Source of the DNA: a virus
DNA length: 64,000 bases
Virus record (IMG/VR): IMGVR_UViG_3300050139_000095
Coordinates: 64,001-128,000 of that record
Reading direction: 5' to 3' (one strand)
Part shown: positions 16,409 through 24,457 of the stretch, in pieces
How the letters are laid out: every line of letters starts with the position of its first letter
How positions within the stretch are numbered: the first letter of the stretch is position 1
Notes under the pieces: model-generated
What the model was told of the DNA's origin: nothing
The model's database searches: none
Seen by the model: the letters and a program-made list of their open reading frames with translations, nothing else
Program-made: the position numbers and the translations under genes

Positions 16409-17002
16409 TTAGAACTTTGCCGACTTGATGATGCCAACCAATGTAGTATCTGAAATCGGTGTGAAGTTGTGACGATCAACTCCGACGTTCACCATCTTGC
16501 AGCGCAGTGTCCATGAGTTGTGCGTGTGGCCGCAGATCAGCCAACGACCACGGTCTGGTGGCCTGAAGTCCATAAACCTTTGATCATCCTCACCTATGTT
16601 TGGATTTGCATAGGGCAAGTGAGAGACCGTGACCTTCTCCGCCAAACCTTCAAGCTTTACTTCGCCGCGCACATGGACTTCGTTCCATCCATATTCGAGG
16701 TACTTCTTTGTCATACGGTCACGACGTTCAGCGCCTTTTGATTTGCGGTGCGACGGATGGCAATGGTCATGATTACCAGCGTAAAGAATCTTATAACCAT
16801 TGAGCATTGGGGTAAAGATTTCCGCAGCTTCAAGTGAGAGGGAGAAATCGCCAACACAGACGACCGTATCCTCTGGCTGAACAACCGAGTTCCAATTGGC
16901 AACCAGGGCTAGGTTCATTTGATCAACGGTATTGTACGGACGGTTGCAATACCGGATTACGTTTAGGTGGCCAAAATGAGGATCAGAAGTCCAGTAGCGC
17001 AT
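16409..17002 (-). CDS. Calcineurin-like metallophosphoesterase
   Basis: 197 residues with all metal-site motifs: SDPHFGH (residues 6-12), CVGDFS, YAGNHDH and CGHTHNS. The family hydrolyses phosphodi- or monoesters with two metal ions; small phage and bacterial members of this type often act on nucleotides. It lies in the middle of a minus-strand operon. Confidence 0.85.
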   Translation of the reverse strand: MRYWTSDPHFGHLNVIRYCNRPYNTVDQMNLALVANWNSVVQPEDTVVCVGDFSLSLEAAEIFTPMLNGYKILYAGNHDHCHPSHRKSKGAERRDRMTKKYLEYGWNEVHVRGEVKLEGLAEKVTVSHLPYANPNIGEDDQRFMDFRPPDRGRWLICGHTHNSWTLRCKMVNVGVDRHNFTPISDTTLVGIIKSAKF

Positions 17003-17044
17003 TACCCATGTTGAAGTTGGACTGCCGGAAAGTAAAGGCGGGAT

Positions 17045-17296
17045 TTAATTTTGAGTGCTGAAGCAAAGAGCATTCATGGGGATTCCCATTGCGGCCATGA
17101 CCATCGCGTAATCGGGACGCCGGTCGCCAAGAATGTAGATTGAGTTCTTGGTTTCAGCTACCGTCTTGCCGCTCGCGTGATCGTACTTGAATGAAATAAT
17201 AGTGCCGGTGCAAATCATCGGGCTGTCGGCTTCACCCTCGAAGCGCGTGTACGAATCGCCAATGATAACGACGTGACCGAATCGCGCAGTCATCAT
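17045..17296 (-). CDS. Hypothetical protein
   Basis: 83 residues, beta-rich (HVVIIGDSYTRFEG, TGTIISFKY). Member of the minus operon. A second ATG lies one codon in. No family recognised. Confidence 0.5.
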   Translation of the reverse strand: MMTARFGHVVIIGDSYTRFEGEADSPMICTGTIISFKYDHASGKTVAETKNSIYILGDRRPDYAMVMAAMGIPMNALCFSTQN

Positions 17297-17325
17297 CCAA
17301 CGAGTGAGATTGTGAACAGGTTTTT

Positions 17326-17727
17326 TTACTTGCGCTTGAGTTTCGATTTGAGTTTCTTCTGCGCGGCTCTTCGTTGTGCGCGGTTCAGTTTAGGTTCTTG
17401 TTCGGCATTGTTGTTCGACGGACCAGCGGTTGACACTTCTTTTTCACGACCAGGATCGTACATCTTTTCCACCTTAAGGTTCGTACCCATTCGTTTGTTG
17501 TACCAATCAACGGACTTCTGATCAATGAATCCAGCTTTGTAACCATCTTGCTGTTGAACGATTCTCCAGCGCGGAGTCCAGTCTTCGGCGTCAGGGAAAC
17601 CTTCAAGCGCAAGAAAGTCTTTCATCTGTTGCTGAAGAAGAAGTCTGAAGCCATCAGTGGTTGCAGTTACGCCACTCGGGATTGGATTGAAATCATTTTG
17701 CGTTGTGGCTGAGTTTTGATCGTTCAA
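17326..17727 (-). CDS. Hypothetical protein with basic tail
   Basis: 133 residues from a TTG preceded by GGAGAAC. The C-terminus is very basic (RAQRRAAQKKLKSKLKRK), suggesting nucleic-acid or ribosome contact (inference). The start overlaps the upstream gene's stop. Confidence 0.55.
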   Translation of the reverse strand: MNDQNSATTQNDFNPIPSGVTATTDGFRLLLQQQMKDFLALEGFPDAEDWTPRWRIVQQQDGYKAGFIDQKSVDWYNKRMGTNLKVEKMYDPGREKEVSTAGPSNNNAEQEPKLNRAQRRAAQKKLKSKLKRK

Positions 17728-17939
17728 TCGAGTTCTCCGTACTTATCAACGTATGATGCAATCTCTTCCGGCGACAGGCGACGGACAAACTTCTTGCCGA
17801 CATCCATGCAAATGACTTGCGCACCTTGATGCGCGTTTTGTCCACGGGTTTCTATATCAACGAACGCCGGGAAGACGGCGGCGTAAACATCATTTTGTAG
17901 GTCGGTTCTCTTCGATTGGATTTCTTCCGGCGATAGCAT
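17724..17939 (-). CDS. Hypothetical protein
   Basis: 71 residues, acidic, no motif. The sequence LSPEEI occurs both at its N-terminus and near its C-terminus. Translationally coupled with both neighbours. Confidence 0.5.
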   Translation of the reverse strand: MLSPEEIQSKRTDLQNDVYAAVFPAFVDIETRGQNAHQGAQVICMDVGKKFVRRLSPEEIASYVDKYGELD

Positions 17940-18135
17940 TGTTCCATCCGATCATGGTGAAGTTACTGGAGATGTCACCAAACCAGAATCGGTGCTCGGT
18001 TCCTTCGGTGTCAAGAGCAAGGATCGATTGCTTGCCGACCGCGCTAACGATTACCTTTTCGCACACCGTCTTCTGATGGATGAAGTTATTGCTCTTCAAA
18101 ATCATTCCAACTTCAATGGGGCAAGACACTCGCAT
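17890..18135 (-). CDS. Hypothetical protein
   Basis: 81 residues from the ATG at 18135 (a TTG at 18147 would add four). Beta-rich (KVIVSAVGKQSILALDTEG). Its end overlaps the next gene by 50 bases. Unknown. Confidence 0.45.
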   Translation of the reverse strand: MRVSCPIEVGMILKSNNFIHQKTVCEKVIVSAVGKQSILALDTEGTEHRFWFGDISSNFTMIGWNNAIAGRNPIEENRPTK

Positions 18136-18140
18136 TTGGT

Positions 18141-18599
18141 TCACCAATCTAGATCCATTTTGGATCTCATGAGCACTACGTTATAAATTTGTCTGAGCGT
18201 ATGGTATTCGGTCACAGTGATCGTGTTGGTCTTAACGTAATTCGCCCACAGGTTCGTGACGTAAGTGATGCGCGTTTTGCTGGCATAGACGCGAAGCTTC
18301 GCATGGAGGACGACGGCCACCATCTTGGCCACTTCGTTCTCTGGATAATCTTCCGGGCGCGGGATCTCGCTGGGCCTCGTGGGTTGCGCCAGTCCAATGA
18401 TTTGATCCCAAGTCATGTTGTGCTTTTGCAGGAGCGCGTTGGCAATGCGGATCGCAGACAAGGCTTCGCCATCCGCAGGTGACTGCGTAAGCATGAGAAC
18501 CTTCACCAGCTTTTCTTTGGCGGCCTTGTCCAAGTTCACCTGTCCCTTTACAAATTTCTTTACACGAAGGTTGGCCTGTGGGAAAGAATTACGGTACAC
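18141..18599 (-). CDS. DUF2786-like protein
   Basis: 152 residues from GTG. Residues 25-70 (KLVKVLMLTQSPADGEALSAIRIANALLQKHNMTWD in pattern) match the helical DUF2786 layout seen in phage and bacterial proteins of unknown role. First gene of the minus operon, divergent from 18637. Confidence 0.5.
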   Translation of the reverse strand: MYRNSFPQANLRVKKFVKGQVNLDKAAKEKLVKVLMLTQSPADGEALSAIRIANALLQKHNMTWDQIIGLAQPTRPSEIPRPEDYPENEVAKMVAVVLHAKLRVYASKTRITYVTNLWANYVKTNTITVTEYHTLRQIYNVVLMRSKMDLDW

Positions 18600-18636
18600 C
18601 GATTCGTGATATTGTTCCGCGTCAATGGGGGTTCAG

Positions 18637-18846
18637 ATGAGATTTAGAATTGTGCATAGTGAAGCACTCAATCAATGGAGAGTTCAATGGCGGTTCGCTT
18701 GGATTCCTTTTTGGTTCTGGGAGAAAATTTGGCGAGGTGAGTATGGCCCTGTTCACATTCCTACATTCAACACATTGCAAGCGGCTGAAGATCATTTGAA
18801 AACTTTGGCTCCAGAGAAAGCGGCCAACGATTGGACGGCGGTATGA
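18637..18846 (+). CDS. Hypothetical Trp-rich protein
   Basis: 69 residues, first gene of a short plus operon. TGGGGG at 18626 sets the ATG at 18637. Aromatic-rich (WRVQWRFAWIPFWFWEKIW). Unknown. Confidence 0.5.
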   Translation: MRFRIVHSEALNQWRVQWRFAWIPFWFWEKIWRGEYGPVHIPTFNTLQAAEDHLKTLAPEKAANDWTAV

Positions 18847-19121
18847 TTGATCTTGATGTTTTGACCAGTGACCATAAGTACAACGTCATTCAAGAAGACA
18901 CTGGTGCGATCAGCATCTTGCGCTACGAAGACAAATGGTTGGGACCGGGCTTCCCTGGCGATGGCGCGGTACTGACTCTGGCCCAAGACCTTCATGAAGC
19001 GAGATTGGAATTGCAGAAGGCCGTCAAGTATTTGAAGGAAGGCAAGGCCAAGTTCGCGCCGAACACCACCAATAGTTTCGTCGATGAGTTCATTGCAAAG
19101 CACGAGATCAAAGAGTCATGA
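18843..19121 (+). CDS. Hypothetical protein
   Basis: 92 residues, coupled by ATGA to the upstream gene. C-terminal half helical and charged. Unknown. Confidence 0.5.
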   Translation: MIDLDVLTSDHKYNVIQEDTGAISILRYEDKWLGPGFPGDGAVLTLAQDLHEARLELQKAVKYLKEGKAKFAPNTTNSFVDEFIAKHEIKES

Positions 19122-19306
19122 GCGCGTGCAGTCACGACAAGGCGAGATTCAATCCTGCGGTCGGTGGGACCATAGAGATTTGTTTGAAGTGCCGCACAGT
19201 TCTGAAGAACAAAAGCGGTATGATCGTGAACGAAGAGGACATGACTTCAATGATTAAGATCGTGCTCGAATATCGTCACAAAATATCCAGCCAGCGAAAA
19301 GTTTAA
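19118..19306 (+). CDS. Small putative zinc-binding protein
   Basis: 62 residues. CSH near the start and CLKC in the centre could bind one metal ion. ATGA overlap with the previous gene. Confidence 0.45.
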   Translation: MSACSHDKARFNPAVGGTIEICLKCRTVLKNKSGMIVNEEDMTSMIKIVLEYRHKISSQRKV

Positions 19307-19414
19307 AATTCTCAACAAGCGAAATTTTAATTATTTTTGATTTCGTAATCACTAATGTTTTTACGTTTACCAATTCAAATTTGGTATCCAAACTCAATTT
19401 CTCAAAAACCGATT

Positions 19415-19423
19415 TGATATAAT
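19415..19423 (+). promoter_or_regulatory. Extended -10 promoter
   Basis: TGATATAAT: a consensus TATAAT (19418-19423) with the TG extension, in an AT-rich 149-base gap and 33 bases before the GTG at 19456. No good -35 is seen, as is common for extended -10 promoters. Confidence 0.6.
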
Positions 19424-19455
19424 GAACTCACAACACTAAACAAGTGAGGTTCATA

Positions 19456-19773
19456 GTGAAGCTAAAGAAAATTGTTCCAGGCAAAATATATCAGGTCGGA
19501 GTGACTGATCTCTATGTGGTCAAGGATCAAACGCATGTCAGGATCAAGCGGCGCAAAAAACCAACGTACAAAAACAAACCGTGCTGGAAGATCATGAGGA
19601 TGGTGAATGGTAAATACAAAGACACCAATCGCACGGCCTATGGTTCGATGAAGAGAGTCAGGGAAGCTGTCGGTGAGTACGTTAAGAACATGGCGTTGTT
19701 CCGACACATAGAAAAGGAAAGGGATCACACTGATCGCCTGTTTGCTCAGATCATTTCAGAGATGTGGGGCTGA
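19456..19773 (+). CDS. Small basic protein
   Basis: 105 residues from GTG at 19456 (GTGAGG site six bases before; another GTG at 19444). Very basic (KRRKKPTYKNKPCWKIMR). It has its own promoter and terminator, so it is a monocistronic unit. Perhaps nucleic-acid binding (inference). Confidence 0.55.
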   Translation: MKLKKIVPGKIYQVGVTDLYVVKDQTHVRIKRRKKPTYKNKPCWKIMRMVNGKYKDTNRTAYGSMKRVREAVGEYVKNMALFRHIEKERDHTDRLFAQIISEMWG

Positions 19774-19795
19774 TCTCGATGCATTAACTTTTCGG

Positions 19796-19843
19796 CGAAT
19801 TTTCAATGTATCGCTACGACATATCGAAAATTCGGCTTTTTTT
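19796..19843 (+). terminator. Intrinsic terminator
   Basis: CGAATTTTC (19796-19804) and GAAAATTCG (19826-19834) pair, with an inner ATGT/ACAT stem, then GC and seven T. Terminates the 19456 gene. Confidence 0.75.
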
Positions 19844-19875
19844 CGATATATCCCACGGACGGGGTAAATCGGAAA

Positions 19876-19892
19876 TACCCGGTGCTCGGGTA
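19876..19892 (-). terminator. Possible terminator of minus-strand gene
   Basis: TACCCG-AGCAC-CGGGTA on the minus strand, followed by TTTCC, starts three bases after the stop of the 19896 gene. Confidence 0.4.
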
Positions 19893-19895
19893 AAG

Positions 19896-20321
19896 CTAGG
19901 AAGATTGTTGGCCTTTCGATTGGCGGCCATGGATCTGGTTGTACTTCTTCGTGAAGAAATCAATGCACTTACGCTCAAGCCTTCGGATGATGTCGTCGGC
20001 CATGATCCTGCACATGCCATGATCGCTGCGCAGGTTCTGTATTAGGAGCGTGGCTGTGTTGCGGATGTTGCCGACCTCGTGAACATCGGCTCCGCTATGG
20101 CACTTACGCATGTTATCGAAAATCATTTTGGCGCGTGAGCAATAGGCTTCAATCTGATTTTGCGTCAGATGATCTTGGCAGATCGGGGTATGGATGTGAC
20201 TCAAGCTGGCTTCATCAAGATAGGGACTCTTGTCAACTGGCCTCATAGCGGTTGTGAATATAACATGACACGTCACATTAGGAACGTATTTATACCGGCT
20301 ATGGTGCTGATTACCAGGCAC
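19896..20321 (-). CDS. Hypothetical protein, isolated minus-strand gene
   Basis: 141 residues from a GTG; an internal ATG at 20246 gives 116 residues. His/Cys/Asn-rich, helical C-terminus (MADDIIRRLERKCIDFFTKK). No family recognised. It is flanked by a terminator and a repeat-rich upstream region, so it may be independently regulated. Confidence 0.45.
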   Translation of the reverse strand: MPGNQHHSRYKYVPNVTCHVIFTTAMRPVDKSPYLDEASLSHIHTPICQDHLTQNQIEAYCSRAKMIFDNMRKCHSGADVHEVGNIRNTATLLIQNLRSDHGMCRIMADDIIRRLERKCIDFFTKKYNQIHGRQSKGQQSS

Positions 20322-20323
20322 CG

Positions 20324-20460
20324 TGAATAATTTATGCAGAGGCTGTCAGGTGAATATACGCCTTTATGCATCCAGTGATTACGATTACTTAACGCTGACA
20401 TACACGTATGGATATACGTGCGAGCACATGCGTCGGTGAATAAAGTGCATAAATTATTCA
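20324..20460. repeat. Long-range 15-bp inverted repeat
   Basis: TGAATAATTTATGCA (20324-20338) and its exact complement TGCATAAATTATTCA (20446-20460) enclose 107 bases. Inside lie CACGTAT-GGAT-ATACGTG (near 20404) and two partial copies of the arm. Upstream of the lone minus-strand gene. Confidence 0.65.
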
Positions 20461-20469
20461 AAGCGGATT

Positions 20470-20603
20470 TCTACCAAGCTTTGGTTCGTGTGGACTACTT
20501 TTTGGTAGATGGGCAAAAACTCTTCCACTCTACTGGCCAATGATTTCATGGCCTTAACTATCGAGTGGACTACACCGATTGGATAGTTTAAAAATTAGTC
20601 CAC
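20470..20603. promoter_or_regulatory. Repeat-rich regulatory region
   Basis: TCTACCAA (20470-20477) and TTGGTAGA (20502-20509) are inverted. GTGGACTAC occurs at 20490-20498 and 20565-20573, and its complement TAGTCCAC at 20596-20603. Together with the 15-bp inverted repeat this fills the nearly 400-base gap 20322-20716; no gene is seen there except a poor TTG-started extension of the next gene. Confidence 0.5.
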
Positions 20604-20683
20604 CTACTAACCAAGTACCAATCGGATTAGTAATTAGTAGTTTGGGGAGTGACATCGACATTGAGATCATCGAGTCTTTTCGC

Positions 20684-20697
20684 TCCAATCAATTGGA
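20684..20697. repeat. Palindrome TCCAATCAATTGGA, copy 4
   Basis: Exact copy, CA centre, seven bases before the AAAGGAG site of the 20717 gene. Confidence 0.85.
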
Positions 20698-20716
20698 AAA
20701 ACTAAAGGAGTCTCTT

Positions 20717-20902
20717 GTGGCACTGATCCCGGTACTGATTACGATTGCTCTCGTTGGATTTATTGTTTGGCTGATTTTGCAGATCCCAATGCCGCCACCT
20801 TTTCACAAGGTTATCATCGCGATTGTTTGTGTGGTTCTGGTTCTTTATGTACTACAGTTGTTTGGTTTTACGGCGGGACTTCCAGCGATTAGGCTGAAGT
20901 AA
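20717..20902 (+). CDS. Small two-pass membrane protein
   Basis: 61 residues. An ideal AAAGGAG site (20704-20710) with a six-base spacer selects GTG at 20717; a long extension to a TTG at 20579 lacks a site. Two hydrophobic segments (LIPVLITIALVGFIVWLILQI and VIIAIVCVVLVLYVLQLFGF). Size and topology fit a holin or small phage membrane protein, but its function is unproved. Confidence 0.6.
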   Translation: MALIPVLITIALVGFIVWLILQIPMPPPFHKVIIAIVCVVLVLYVLQLFGFTAGLPAIRLK

Positions 20903-20916
20903 TTTAGGGGGACATC

Positions 20917-21222
20917 ATGGCCGATGATCAGGGGATTGATCCAAAGACATTCAATATGGTTGCGCAAAATGCTCACTGGGAAGCTGGCATGTGCTGGATC
21001 TTCGGTGGCATCATCTTGTTTGGACCGGGCGTCATGTGGTGGTTTCTTGGTATCGGAGTGGTAGTCACCGCGTGGAAAGAGTTCTGGTACGACTACAAGT
21101 ACGAGACAGAGATCGTGCGCGGCTCAAGCCTTGAGGACTTCGTATTTTATTGCGTGGGACTCTTCGGAGCCGTGGCACTTTACCTGATCAAGACTCAGCT
21201 TATCCCATTGGTATTTCATTGA
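20917..21222 (+). CDS. Multi-pass membrane protein
   Basis: 101 residues, hydrophobic segments around residues 25-52 and 78-98. AGGGGGA site. Follows another small membrane protein; a holin-like pair is conceivable. Confidence 0.55.
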   Translation: MADDQGIDPKTFNMVAQNAHWEAGMCWIFGGIILFGPGVMWWFLGIGVVVTAWKEFWYDYKYETEIVRGSSLEDFVFYCVGLFGAVALYLIKTQLIPLVFH

Positions 21223-21524
21223 TGGAATGCATTCGCTGCATCCATTGGCAAAAGGAAATGGGAGCCATGATGTGTCCGATGTGCGCGGCTGAAGCAAAGA
21301 CTGTTGATGAAATGATCGTTGACCTGAACCAGAGAAATTGGCCAGATAATGCAAAGAAAGAAGTCGTGCGTTTGCGCAAGGCTCTTCAATTGATTTCTGG
21401 AATGTGTGGGACGCCTAACGCGGCGGATGGTTGTCGCAACATTATGAAGTTTGTGAGTGAGACTCTTGGTAAGAAGGAACAAGAAAAATACTGTGAAGTT
21501 TCAGGAGTTAAGTTAGATGTTTGA
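21222..21524 (+). CDS. Small zinc-ribbon-like protein
   Basis: 100 residues. CIRC near residue 3 and CPMC near residue 18 form a CxxC/CxxC pair; the rest is helical. The ATG overlaps the upstream stop. Confidence 0.55.
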   Translation: MECIRCIHWQKEMGAMMCPMCAAEAKTVDEMIVDLNQRNWPDNAKKEVVRLRKALQLISGMCGTPNAADGCRNIMKFVSETLGKKEQEKYCEVSGVKLDV

Positions 21525-21684
21525 TCAAGATTGTCCCGACTGCCAATACCCGATGCTCCAATGTATTTGCCACGACGATGATGACGGCGATGGTTTTTTC
21601 GAGAGCGACGATGAAATGAATGAGGACCTAGATGACGAAGAGGATCTTTATGGCGGCGGCGGCAACGACTGTTACTTCCAATGA
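21517..21684 (+). CDS. Small acidic Cys protein
   Basis: 55 residues: CPDCQYPMLQCIC at the start, then a run of Asp/Glu and GGGG. The TCAGGAG site at 21501 supports the ATG; it overlaps both neighbours by a few bases. Confidence 0.5.
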   Translation: MFDQDCPDCQYPMLQCICHDDDDGDGFFESDDEMNEDLDDEEDLYGGGGNDCYFQ

Positions 21685-21926
21685 TTGAACCAACCGGCGA
21701 ACCATCGGCATGGATAAAGTTCTACGACACTCCGGGCGGAGATGTTGCGGTCGTGCTCAAGACCGGCAACAAAATCTACACGCCTGAAGAGCGTACTCCT
21801 GCACAAGCCACGGCTTACGATGTGCTCAAGGTATTCACCGAGAAGTCACAAGCTGACGGCGACAAGGTGAAGACGTTCCACAAGCACGGGGACATGACCG
21901 AGTATGTTGTCGGCAAGGTGAAGTGA
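21681..21926 (+). CDS. Hypothetical protein
   Basis: 81 residues, beta-rich, ATGA-coupled to both sides. No motif recognised. Confidence 0.5.
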   Translation: MIEPTGEPSAWIKFYDTPGGDVAVVLKTGNKIYTPEERTPAQATAYDVLKVFTEKSQADGDKVKTFHKHGDMTEYVVGKVK

Positions 21927-22129
21927 TGGTTGGCGTTGAAATGAAATTGTTTAGTGTCAAAGTTATCAAGCTTGGGCGCAGGGCCACGACTCACATCTTG
22001 GTTACTGCCGCCAGCGAACCTGATGCGCGAAAGCGTGCGGAAGATGAACTCGGCGCGAGATGGGGAATCATCTCCGCGACTGAACAAAAAATATCTAAGA
22101 CCGTTGATGTTGAGGTAACAGGACCATGA
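21926..22129 (+). CDS. Hypothetical protein
   Basis: 67 residues (GTG at 21923 possible). The pattern FSVKVIKL...VTAASEPDARKRAEDEL suggests a small ferredoxin-like alpha/beta fold. Function unknown. Confidence 0.45.
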   Translation: MVGVEMKLFSVKVIKLGRRATTHILVTAASEPDARKRAEDELGARWGIISATEQKISKTVDVEVTGP

Positions 22130-22407
22130 ACCAAAGTATGTCACTTGAGAAGTGGGGAAGCTGCCCACCACATCTCTATTGGATCAAGAATGACCACAAG
22201 TTTGATCGAGAGTTCCAAGATGGCCAGACGTTTCTCATTGCGGTGCCAGTGCAAAATAACAAGACCGGCGCTCTCAAGTGGGACATCGACAAGATAAGTA
22301 TGCTCTGCGATGGCGAGTCGGCAACCATGTGGTACGCGCACTCCGACATTCCATACGATGCTTGGCTGTGGAGTGACGTTGAATATTTCATCGAGGTAAA
22401 AGAATGA
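22126..22407 (+). CDS. Conserved phage protein
   Basis: 93 residues. FLIAVPV, then MLCDGESATMW and WSDVEYFIEV resemble a family of short phage proteins of unknown role. ATGA-coupled. Confidence 0.5.
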   Translation: MNQSMSLEKWGSCPPHLYWIKNDHKFDREFQDGQTFLIAVPVQNNKTGALKWDIDKISMLCDGESATMWYAHSDIPYDAWLWSDVEYFIEVKE

Positions 22408-22667
22408 CCACTTGGTACAAGGCCGTTTGCGATGACCACAAGCAAGTCGCTTCAATTTTTGTAGTGAGAAGTCCACGGCCAGAGGGCGATAAAATCTCAT
22501 GGCCGCCCACTCACGAAGAGTCAGCGCCAAAATTTCTGTCGGATCATTTTGGATGCAAGCTGCGTATGCTCTGTGACGATCATCACGACGACGACATAGC
22601 TAACTCTTATGAACATGTAGATGACTCTCCTGCCGTGGCCGCAGCGAGGAAGAGGTCAAGTGACTGA
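22404..22667 (+). CDS. Hypothetical His/Asp-rich protein
   Basis: 87 residues with a CDDHHDDD cluster that could bind metal. ATGA overlap. Unknown. Confidence 0.5.
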   Translation: MTTWYKAVCDDHKQVASIFVVRSPRPEGDKISWPPTHEESAPKFLSDHFGCKLRMLCDDHHDDDIANSYEHVDDSPAVAAARKRSSD

Positions 22668-22923
22668 TCACTTTGAATTGGCTGGCAGGTGTATGCCTTG
22701 GAACGATGTCTCCAAGTGGAAGGCCGGTGAGTGGTATCCAATGCCGGTCGGATTCATGGAGCGCGATCAAGAAGAGTACATCATCAACGGCTACATGCTT
22801 TACGAACAGGACGAAAGAGATCCGCAAGACCTGATGCCTGTTGGTGGCATGGATGGACTGTTCACGTTCTCGACCGCGCTGAAGATTTGCGAAGAGCACA
22901 ACGGACGAAGGATGATCAAATGA
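22660..22923 (+). CDS. Hypothetical protein
   Basis: 87 residues from GTG at 22660 after GAGGAAGAGG, overlapping the previous stop by eight bases. No motif recognised. Confidence 0.5.
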   Translation: MTDHFELAGRCMPWNDVSKWKAGEWYPMPVGFMERDQEEYIINGYMLYEQDERDPQDLMPVGGMDGLFTFSTALKICEEHNGRRMIK

Positions 22924-23417
22924 ATAAGGAACTGCCAACTAAAGTTCGCGATCACATTCAAGATGTTTGGGGACAGACCGGCGAAGAGGCGGCGAACTTT
23001 CTGTGGAACGAAATCATTGGTCGCGGCGAACCGCTGGCCAAAAGTTCCATTGAACTCTTGGCTATCGCTCGTGCTGACATGGAGAACTACGCAGACATGG
23101 GGCACTTCGCGAGACCAGATGTTGCGACTCCTTATCTCATCGACGGCTTCCAATTCGGTTGGCGGAAAGCTTTCAAGACGTTCCAAGGTTATTGGGCGTC
23201 ACTTCTCATCGCTTGCGAGAACACTGAGCGGATCGGAACTATGGACCGCGTGGCTTGGGCAAACGAAAAGCAACGGGCAGATGGATTCAACATCAAGATT
23301 GCAAAGGCACAAGAGATTCTGGTGAGAATGCGAAGCGCATCAGAGTGTGATTTTTCTGAGATGCCTTACTGGTCAGATCAAGTTATTAAAACTTTGAACG
23401 GGGAAAAGACCGAGTGA
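22920..23417 (+). CDS. Hypothetical protein
   Basis: 165 residues, helical, ATGA-coupled. No family recognised. Confidence 0.55.
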   Translation: MNKELPTKVRDHIQDVWGQTGEEAANFLWNEIIGRGEPLAKSSIELLAIARADMENYADMGHFARPDVATPYLIDGFQFGWRKAFKTFQGYWASLLIACENTERIGTMDRVAWANEKQRADGFNIKIAKAQEILVRMRSASECDFSEMPYWSDQVIKTLNGEKTE

Positions 23418-23764
23418 GCAAAGAAGTTGATCAATGGTGGATGTGTACCGACTGCGAATGCATCTACGATGAAGAGCGAGATGTTTGCGCCAATTGTCTG
23501 AAGGAAGAGTTCCGCGTTCTGGTGGACAAGGATGATTACGATTCGGTGGCGAAGGACGCCAACAATTACAAAGAGGGATTGAATTACAATGCCTCGAAGC
23601 TTCGCGAGTATGTTGGAGAGATCCGCGACTACGAAACAATCGCAGTGAAAGCCAAGGCCCTTTGCAATTTGATTTGCAATTCTCCGCCGACCACGACCAT
23701 CAAGGGCGAGATTGAATCTCTCGCGCTCGAACTGGGCCACCACGACAAGGTGATGAACTCCTAA
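23414..23764 (+). CDS. Zinc-ribbon protein
   Basis: 116 residues from GTG. CTDCEC and CANC near residues 11-28 form a zinc ribbon; the remainder is a long charged helix. Last gene of the 20717-23764 operon. Confidence 0.55.
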   Translation: MSKEVDQWWMCTDCECIYDEERDVCANCLKEEFRVLVDKDDYDSVAKDANNYKEGLNYNASKLREYVGEIRDYETIAVKAKALCNLICNSPPTTTIKGEIESLALELGHHDKVMNS

Positions 23765-23772
23765 TAAATCCC

Positions 23773-23786
23773 TCCAATTGATGGGA
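23773..23786. repeat. Palindrome variant TCCAATTGATGGGA
   Basis: One mismatch to the 14-bp consensus; nine bases after a stop codon between convergent genes. The rest of the gap to 23896 shows no gene. Confidence 0.5.
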
Positions 23787-23896
23787 AGAGGGAAAGATTA
23801 GAATCGGCAAAAAGATCGGCAGGAACTTTACAATAGCTTTACGTGAAGCAAGCTAACGCTGTGATTCGCTTGCACAAAATAATGTATATACCTTAT

Positions 23897-24457
23897 TTAA
23901 AGATCGGCAGAATTGGAGCACCATTCGGCGAGTTCACTCAGCGCGATGTTCGTGTAGCTGTTGAGCCGAATGAGATCGGGGACCTGACCTGGATGGCAAA
24001 AGATGTTCTTGATCACTGCCCAATAGTCAGGAGAACCATCAAGGTTCAACGGGAGTAAGGCGGCTGGTGGCAAAGTAAACTGCGCGGGATCGGCCACGGC
24101 TCTCGCGACTTCAAACTTCAATCCATGTTTCTCTGCCCAAATGTAAGCGACCAATGTTTCCATATCGACAGCATCACATTTGGTGTTGGCCCAAGCCTTT
24201 GCCTTGTCTTGCGCGGTGACTATGGCAAGACTATCGAGGCCAAATTCTTTCGTTGGATCTGTGATCAAAGCGCCAGGCTTCAGCGCGGGATTGAGTCCAC
24301 CGGCAATACCAAAGCTGACAACACAATCGACATTCGGTTTGATCGACTCCAATTGATTGGACAAATGTTGCGGGTTGCCACCACTGACGATGATCGGGAC
24401 CTTGTATTGGCGAAGGATTTCATATTCGGTTTTCATTCCACAAACGAAGAGTTTCAT
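23897..24457 (-). CDS. Nucleoside phosphorylase-like protein, HpnG type
   Basis: 186 residues. VVSFGIAGGLNPALKPGALI, the catalytic-region CDAVDMETLVAY, and the end ADPAQFTLPPAALLPLNLDGSPD...HPGQVPDLIRL follow the order of the purine phosphorylase superfamily, closest to hopanoid-associated phosphorylases (HpnG). The chain is shorter than usual for the family and lacks part of the middle, so the substrate may differ. Inside lies palindrome copy 5, encoding SNQLES. It ends a minus-strand operon. Confidence 0.65.
   Translation of the reverse strand: MKLFVCGMKTEYEILRQYKVPIIVSGGNPQHLSNQLESIKPNVDCVVSFGIAGGLNPALKPGALITDPTKEFGLDSLAIVTAQDKAKAWANTKCDAVDMETLVAYIWAEKHGLKFEVARAVADPAQFTLPPAALLPLNLDGSPDYWAVIKNIFCHPGQVPDLIRLNSYTNIALSELAEWCSNSADL
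24348..24361. repeat. Palindrome TCCAATTGATTGGA, copy 5
   Basis: Exact copy inside the phosphorylase-like gene. Confidence 0.85.

Noticed and set aside
16868-16880. CCAATTGG at 16.87 kb as a palindrome copy
   Set aside because: Arms are directly joined without the spacing and outer bases of the consensus.
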